From NCBI GenBank assembly GCA_043228905.1, contig JBHGNT010000003.1, positions 16,926,001-16,990,000 on the forward strand: 64,000 nt of DNA, given 5' to 3'. Source of the stretch: Azolla caroliniana (Eukaryota; Polypodiophyta). This document shows positions 61,602-64,000 of this stretch, piece by piece. Every line of letters begins with the position of its first letter. Within the stretch, counting starts at the first letter, position 1. The translations under genes and the position numbers were made by a program. The notes under the pieces were generated by a model that saw only the letters and a list, made by a program, of their open reading frames with translations, did not search any database and had not been told where the DNA came from.

Positions 61602-63998
61602 TCAGACTCTTAGTTGCCAAGTCCGGTCGGGGCCTATGGCCTTAACTTGGGCGGGGTATTTGGTCGATGTGCGCAGTTGTCGAGTGTCCCATGCAGTCCT
61701 GGTATAGTCGTGGGTGGGAAGTCGGCTTCGTTTCGGGACCCAGAAGCTAGTGGCACCCTTGTGCCAACCTTGGGCGTTTGTGAGTGCTTTTCTGACTCGC
61801 CAAATAGCACGTTCTCCGCGGCGTGGTCCTTCGGTGAAAGTTGCGTGGACGTTCACCCATTTGCGTGGCGGAGATGTCTTTGTTCCGATGTTAGTGTTTC
61901 TCTGGCCGTGGGTGGCCGGTGGTTGTGCGCGTTCTTTTTGGTTGGGTGGGTTCGCACTCTCGAGTTTGTCGACATCGGTGGGGCGTGATTCGAGAGTTGT
62001 TGTAACAAGTTTCTCGGACCTCACACCATTTGCAGTTTGGAAGGAGACGATGTTCTTGCTTGGCGACAGGAGACATTTGCTTATGTGACACCAATCCAAA
62101 CCGAGGAGGCATGGGGTGTACAACACTTTTGGTGGGAGGACCCAAACGCGAATTGAGTGGTCACTATATTTTGTCTTGATGTTACACACGAAGGTTCCGA
62201 GGCAGGGCGATGTAGAACAATCGAAGCCAAGGAATTTATTGTTGCATACTTCGAGGTTTGGGGAACCTAGATGTTCCCACGTTTCGAAGGAGAAAAGGGT
62301 TAGTGATGCTCCAGTGTCGATCACCGCTGTTAGAGGTACACTGTCGGCGAAGCATGGTAGGTGTGTTGTCACATCAATAGAGGTGCGTTGTGGTCTCTTA
62401 CAAGTCACCGCCCTACTCCCTTGTTCATAGAGTTTGAATTGTTCTGGGAAGTCCACCTCTGTCGAGGTCTGCCGAGTGGTCGCATCCTCTTCCTAGCGTG
62501 CGATTCGTTGCACTAGGCCTGCATCTCTTACGTCTGCCTGTTTTGGTCGGGTTACGAGAGTGGTGACATTAAAACACGAGATCGTGTCTCCATCCTCATC
62601 GCGACACTTTGTACCAATAGGGTACATTGCATCGGTCGTGGCGAGGGCATGCACCCAATTCATCTCTGACGCATCAGAGGCTATGGATTGATCCTCTCTT
62701 TCTCGTGCGTTCTCCGCCTTAGGATTAGTGGATTTTTGAGGAAACGGTTGACCGCTAGCCAAGATTTGGACTGTCTTTGTAAGGTTACACGCTAGGAGGT
62801 TAGTCTCGAACTCGGTGGTTTTTGACCAGTCGTCCACGAGAGGGCTGCCTTCTTGTTCGTGCACCTTTTGTGTGTATGCTTTGATGCGGAAGGTTTTGTT
62901 GTTTTTGCGCATGTAGATTGTATCATTCCCAAAATCCATGACGAGGTGGCTTACACGTAGGAATGGTCTCCCTAGTAACCACTCGTAAGCCACATGATTA
63001 GATGATCTTGTGACGACAAAGGTGAGATTGAACTCGACCCCGTGGATAGTGAAGTGGTGTGCAGGGATCATGCCTTCTGGCCGTTGGATAGACCCATCTG
63101 CCATTCAGAGTTTGACATCCGAAGGAAACATTTTTGGGCTCCCCCACTTACACCAACCTTCGTAGCTGACTATGCTTACCCCCGCTCCAGTGTCGATGAT
63201 CGCGTCACACGTCATGCCATTGACGCAAACGGGGAGAGTGAAACTAGTGTCGTCGCTTTCGAAGTGAGCTTCACATATATCGACCGGCGTTCCTTGGGGT
63301 TGTTTGGAGACTGTGGTCGTATGAGGGATGAGTGTGTCTATCTTTTCTCCATAACCCGCTGACAGGCCTCCATTGAGGTGCCGATGGACGTCATGCCATG
63401 GTTGGATGTCGAGTTGGAGCAGCTCTTCAAGTGTGAACTCTATTTCCTTAGCGAGTATAGGTTGTAGTTGGGGGTTGTCAGTCACGAAGGTGCTGGTGTA
63501 GCTCTGTACTTCGCGCAATGTGAGTCGTAATTTCAAATTTAATATTTGTTGGAGCAAGACCGTGTTGACTTCTTTGATTGGGGTAGATTGGGAGATGGGA
63601 GTGTCGGCTGGTGTTACGACAAGGGGGGGTGTACCCGTGTGTTGGGGTGCAGGATTTACCCATTCTTCAAGTTGGTCGAAGTTTAGGCTCGGAAGACTAA
63701 GCGATCTTTCGCACTGTCCGTGTCGGATGAGTTTGATGTACTCTTCGACCTTTTGTTTTTCAGCTACTGGGTTTGGGTATGCTGCTAGGTGTGCCGACAG
63801 CTCTTGGTTAGGGTTTATGGGTATTGTTTCTACATCTCCCTCCGGTTCTTGTTCTTGCTTTGAGGCCTGCGTGGATGCATTTTTTTTGGATTTTCGTCTC
63901 TTACGCGTAGTCGTGTGGAGGCCTTGGTCGTGACACTTTAAGTTATGAGCTATTCTCTGAGCTCGTGTGATGACGTTGGCGCCAACCGTTGATGGTAC
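61602..63998 (-). pseudogene. LTR-element reading frame with two retropepsin domains (partial)
   Basis: One minus-strand frame from the right edge to TAG at 61604-61602, about 798 codons, closed only at 63107-63105 and 62495-62493. The N-terminal part is Lys/Arg-rich (RKRRKSKKNAS) and then Pro/Thr-rich. First aspartic protease domain: CDAIIDTGAGVSIVSYEGW (near 63200), followed by EWLLGRPFLRVSHLVMDF. Second: TAVIDTGASLTLFSFETW (near 62320), followed by CLLGLDWCHISKCLL. The catalytic DTG is intact in both. The C-terminal end (WRVRKALTNAQGW, then WVPKRSRLP and GPDRTWQLRV) matches no family known to me. No RT, RNase H or integrase lies between it and the LTR 80 bp away. The 5' end is outside the window. 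Confidence 0.75.
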
Positions 63999-64000
63999 GA

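Noticed and set aside
63960-63998. tRNA-Lys-like primer site (TTGGCGCCAAC) at the right edge
   Set aside because: The word is a self-palindrome and lies within the open frame; without the sequence beyond the edge it cannot be told from chance.

Overview
The window looks like nuclear DNA of a land plant, probably a seed plant. The evidence is spliced genes with GT-AG introns, a plant-type CHX cation/H+ antiporter, the end of a mitochondrial carrier gene, and more than half of the length taken up by nested copia, gypsy, hAT and LINE elements. No bacterial operons, CRISPR arrays or rRNA genes are seen. The species is not recognised.

Layout: 163-660 holds the last two exons of a mitochondrial carrier gene (+), followed by an AT-rich stretch with a degenerate tandem array. 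2560-8237 holds two decayed copia pol copies (+). The second is split by a 545 bp palindromic LTR-derived insertion (6664-7208) with a perfect 5 bp target duplication. 8279-9725 holds two LTR-like relics. 11036-23548 is a decayed minus-strand copia element. It is itself interrupted by a very young, almost intact chromodomain gypsy element (11782-17450; LTRs differ at 2 of 431 positions) and by an LTR-like block (18271-19346). 23549-26474 is a broken hAT transposase gene (-) holding an LTR-like insert. 27814-37356 is a rearranged gypsy element: pol plus a 3' LTR on the plus strand, joined to gag plus LTR on the minus strand. A near-intact TNT1-like copia (29744-35223) is inserted in its integrase region.

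37609-43029 is a head-to-head pair of decayed cellular-style genes about 0.85 kb apart. One is a DUF7869-type protein (-), the other a beta-class DNA amino-methyltransferase with introns (+). 43030-51353 is AT-rich and holds only repeats. 51354-55299 is an apparently intact three-exon CHX-type antiporter gene, the only convincing complete host gene. 58297-60849 is a LINE relic (-). 61525 to the right edge is an LTR-flanked reading frame (-) with two retropepsin domains and no polymerase between it and its LTR.

The most interesting signals are these. (1) The young chromovirus has no tRNA primer site; the bases next to its 5' LTR are complementary to the predicted first bases of its own transcript, as in Tf1/sushi self-priming. 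It also has a candidate -1 frameshift heptamer at the gag/pol overlap. (2) Two independent insertions have an LTR U5 end fused to an inverted fragment, so that both outer ends are U3 termini. (3) A methyltransferase and a DUF7869 gene are divergently paired. (4) tRNA-like A/B-box modules recur inside unrelated LTRs. (5) A tandem-protease LTR element lacks pol. Domain calls are by eye and were not checked against any database.
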